Assembly: GCA_016722375.1 (NCBI GenBank)
Contig: JADKJG010000005.1
Coordinates: forward strand, 248,001-312,000
Source of the DNA: Bacteroidota bacterium
GTDB taxonomy: Bacteria > Bacteroidota > Bacteroidia > Chitinophagales > LD1
Length of the DNA: 64,000 bases
Reading direction: 5' to 3'
The position numbers and the translations under genes were made by a program. Position 1 is the first letter of the stretch. Each line of letters starts with the position of its first letter. The notes under the pieces are model-generated. The model worked only from the letters and a program-made list of their open reading frames with translations, searched no databases and had not been told where the DNA came from. Shown piece after piece: positions 61,543 to 64,000 of the stretch.

Positions 61543-62688
61543 TTATCTATTCCTAACCAATACTTTTTCACAGCAGTTCCAGAGTTTCTGAGCGGTTAGC
61601 TCCCAACTGAATTTCTTTATTTGTTCTTTCCCCTTTTCAATAAGTGCTTGGCGCAATGCATCATTTTCGCTTAGCTTTTTCATGGCAGAAGAAATCTCCT
61701 CTACCGACAAAGGATTGACGAGCAACGCCGCATCTCCGGCGGCCTCGGGCATGGAACTGACGTTGGAGGTAATGACAGGCACTTCGCAGCTCATCGCCTC
61801 GATAATGGGAATTCCAAAACCCTCGAATAAAGAAACATAAACCATAGCAAAAGCAGCAGCGACAATTTCCCCTAAATCTTCCGAAGGAATATGCCCTAAG
61901 AAGCTGACATCTTTTTGATGCTTCATTTTCTTATAAATCTGCTCCACTTCATTGTACTTCCATGCCTTTCGCCCGACAATCAGCAGTTGAAAATCTGAAC
62001 CGGTACCGGTCTTGAATTGCTCGAACGCCTGCAATAAGTTTCCGACATTTTTTCGCGGGTGAATGGAGCCTACATAAACAAAGTAGTTCTTTCCATCGCT
62101 ATATTTTTCTTTCACCTCTTGCTTTCTGTCTTCAGCTATGGGGCGATAAACCTCCTTGGCACCGTTGTACACCACATCAATTTTATCCGGTGAAATGTCG
62201 TAGTATTTCACAATATCCTCTTTTGAAAATTCAGATACCGTGGCGATGCGTGCTGCTTTGCGCGCATAACGGGGAATGAAATATCTATAATAAAGCAACG
62301 AAAGCCAAGGCACCTGATTCTTGAAATGCTCATAAGATAAGTCGTGCATTACCAGTACCTGTGGTATATCTGATCTTAAACAGCCAAAACTATCAGTAGA
62401 AAGAAATAAGTCGTGTGGATTTCGTTTCAGCCAAATAGCCATTTCGATTTCAAACCACCAATACCACAAAATTGGCCTACGGGCAGGGGGCAGAATTACC
62501 ATAGGTATCACGTTCGGCCCAAACAGAAACTCATCTTCATAATAGCTATCAAAAAGAAAGGTGAAATCTACTTCAGGATGCGCCTGCGTCATCCGTTTCA
62601 GCGATTCGAAGGTGAAAAGACCGATACCCTCCAGTTTATTCTTAATCAGGAAACGGGTATTGACCACTATTTTGGTTCTGCGGCTCAA
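61543..62688 (-). CDS. GT4-family glycosyltransferase
   Basis: 381 aa, TTG start. GT-B fold: donor-site segments GSIHPRKNVGNLLQAF and SLFEGFGIPIIEAMSCEVPVITSNVSSMPE (E-x7-E). Mannosyltransferase-like within GT4. Not linked to the 29-33 kb sugar cluster. Confidence 0.88.
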   Translation of the reverse strand: MSRRTKIVVNTRFLIKNKLEGIGLFTFESLKRMTQAHPEVDFTFLFDSYYEDEFLFGPNVIPMVILPPARRPILWYWWFEIEMAIWLKRNPHDLFLSTDSFGCLRSDIPQVLVMHDLSYEHFKNQVPWLSLLYYRYFIPRYARKAARIATVSEFSKEDIVKYYDISPDKIDVVYNGAKEVYRPIAEDRKQEVKEKYSDGKNYFVYVGSIHPRKNVGNLLQAFEQFKTGTGSDFQLLIVGRKAWKYNEVEQIYKKMKHQKDVSFLGHIPSEDLGEIVAAAFAMVYVSLFEGFGIPIIEAMSCEVPVITSNVSSMPEAAGDAALLVNPLSVEEISSAMKKLSENDALRQALIEKGKEQIKKFSWELTAQKLWNCCEKVLVRNR

Positions 62689-63003
62689 GTCAGGATTTGC
62701 TTCGCAATAATATCCATTTTTAACCTTGAGCTACGAAACATATAATTATAGAAAGGGATTGTACAGGGAAACGGAAGTTCAGAAATTCATTTTTTGTTCA
62801 ATCAGGACATGAATATAATTTCTATGGAAACCTACTGGTTCATTAACAACTGCGGTCTTCTGCTTGGTAATTCTCTTGTTAAAATGCACCAGCATAAGGC
62901 CCATCTGGCTTTGCTTTGTTTCAACGACTAGGTGTATAAAAAATTGTGTGGCAGCCCTTAACTTATGACGAAAACGGCCCAATACCCTATCAACAGACGT
63001 GTG
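62689..63003. other. intergenic stretch
   Basis: A 67-codon minus frame (62779-62982) has no motif and no good start context; I do not call it. Otherwise nothing recognised. Confidence 0.4.
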
Positions 63004-64000
63004 CTACTTTACCAAAAGCAGCATTCCCTGTCGTTGCACCACCACCCCGTCATCGGCGGTGAACTCAATAAAATAAGCATAGCCTCCCGGTGGCGATGCT
63101 TTTCCTCCCTGAGTGCCGTCCCAGCCGGTGTCGTAGTCGTTGCTTTCAAACACCCTTCCGCCCCATTTGTTATAAATGATCATAGAATAACCTCTTTTCT
63201 CTCCATAGATAATGGTGGGTTTGAAAACATTATTCAATCCATTTGGAGCAAAAGCATTGGGGACATATATAATAGGCCGGTGGATGATGCACTTTTCGTT
63301 TGACCAACTAGAAAGTGTCGCACTGTAGCCGTTTGGTAAATTCAATTGATAGGTCGCTTCAATCCGATAGCAGAACACTCCTTTTTGATCCAAAAATTGT
63401 TGTAATGAATCCGAATATTCGGTAGTGCCTACGGGCAAGGTAGCGAGCAACTGGTAACCGGAACCGTAATTACGGTATAGTTTATAGTTGGTTACGGTAG
63501 CGTATTCCAGTTCAAAAGCATTCCATTTCAGGTTGGCGAGATAAAAATCATATAGTTCACCGTCCAAATGAATCGTTTTGCCGTAGGGTGTCGGATATTG
63601 GTTCTGACAGCTATCCACCGCCACCACTTGATAGTAATAGGGGTTCATATTTGGGAATACCGCAGAGTCAATGTGCATTTCAAAAAGTTGCAGTGGAGAA
63701 GGAACCCCAAACTGGTACACCGGTAAATAACTGGTACCGTTGGTACTCTGCATGATTTTATAAACAAGTAATTGAGCAATGGTATCAGTCATCCAAGTCA
63801 TCTCAATTTGGTCGTCTGTATTCACAGTCAGATTGGTGATATAGATGTAAGATGGAGGTTGAATGATAGATGCGTGCATGCAGACCATATTACTATTCGA
63901 TACAATGGTCGTATCAGCAGCACTAATAGCACGCACCACGAGACAAAGAGAATCGCCATCATTGAAATTGGTAAAGGCATAGACTAGTGTTCCCGGACCG
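63004..64000 (-). CDS. gliding-motility/T9SS type B sorting domain protein, N-terminus outside window
   Basis: The frame is open to the right edge of the window (332 codons visible), so the gene start is missing. FN3-like domains are followed by a CHU_C/type-B T9SS C-terminal domain: YVPNAFAPNGLNNVFKP, MIIYNKWGGRVFES and GWDGTQGGKASPPGGYAYF. Surface-exported by the type IX system; adhesin-like. Confidence 0.88.
   Translation of the reverse strand, partial: GPGTLVYAFTNFNDGDSLCLVVRAISAADTTIVSNSNMVCMHASIIQPPSYIYITNLTVNTDDQIEMTWMTDTIAQLLVYKIMQSTNGTSYLPVYQFGVPSPLQLFEMHIDSAVFPNMNPYYYQVVAVDSCQNQYPTPYGKTIHLDGELYDFYLANLKWNAFELEYATVTNYKLYRNYGSGYQLLATLPVGTTEYSDSLQQFLDQKGVFCYRIEATYQLNLPNGYSATLSSWSNEKCIIHRPIIYVPNAFAPNGLNNVFKPTIIYGEKRGYSMIIYNKWGGRVFESNDYDTGWDGTQGGKASPPGGYAYFIEFTADDGVVVQRQGMLLLVK

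Noticed and set aside
62779..62982. 67-codon minus frame
   Set aside because: No recognisable feature; kept only as part of an intergenic note.

Overview
The window looks like a chromosomal segment of an environmental member of the Bacteroidota (Chitinophagales/Sphingobacteriales-like). The grounds are three large secreted proteins with type IX secretion sorting tails (25.2-28.7 kb, 35.7-37.2 kb, right edge), few recognisable Shine-Dalgarno sites, several promoter boxes matching the phylum's TAnnTTTG -7 element close to start codons, and an in-frame LTPDPSPKER-type palindromic repeat. No rRNA, CRISPR array or transposase gene was seen.

Layout. 0-4 kb: an SDR oxidoreductase, then a heme-copper reductase operon (CuA subunit II, subunit I without the active-site tyrosine, SCO1/SenC), resembling the norSY-senC type of NO reductase. 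5.1-7.6 kb: AT-rich restriction-modification cassette (controller, methyltransferase, endonuclease) with operator dyads and possible direct repeats. 7.6-13.1 kb: foldback repeat, class III adenylate cyclase, HD protein, and a cyclic-nucleotide-binding protein beside a HEAT-repeat membrane protein. 13-21.4 kb: accessory region with a frameshifted M29 aminopeptidase, a possible three-gene defence cluster, a truncated PIG-L gene, an FMN reductase cassette and a second decayed piece of the aminopeptidase. 21.4-28.7 kb: fasciclin lipoprotein, C26 hydrolase, 3-hydroxyanthranilate dioxygenase, giant PKD protein. 28.9-33.7 kb: heptose and glycosyltransferase cluster. 33.7-48.6 kb: housekeeping genes (pseudo-dihydroorotase, recX, Mla-type ABC transporter, sucD, fumC, enoyl-CoA hydratase, B12-binding protein, gltX). 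49.3-60.1 kb: polysaccharide deacetylase, tatD, two tRNA-Ser genes, a VIT-family transporter, agmatinase-like enzyme, MbnH/MbnP copper pair, ruvC, thiL, paaG-like gene. 61-64 kb: DoxX, glycosyltransferase and a type-B T9SS protein cut by the window edge.

The most striking signal is five separate non-coding arrays (4.4, 15.8, 38.2, 49.1 and 60.6 kb), each of 10-17 degenerate tandem units exactly 21 nt long. Every array has a different consensus, and all contain dyad-symmetric motifs. One ends in a perfect 36-nt palindrome, and two share a 15-nt palindrome. Indels are almost absent although substitutions are many, so the 21-nt spacing (two helical turns, or seven codons) appears to be what is kept. 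I know of no described element that accounts for this.

Six genes (M29 aminopeptidase, hddA, a DUF167 gene, a DUF1573 gene, fumC, a CPBP protease) are each broken by one single-base indel in or next to a homopolymer. This looks more like assembly error than real decay. In contrast, the aminopeptidase fragment at 21.1 kb, the truncated PIG-L gene and the transporter stub at 38.8 kb look like genuine remnants.
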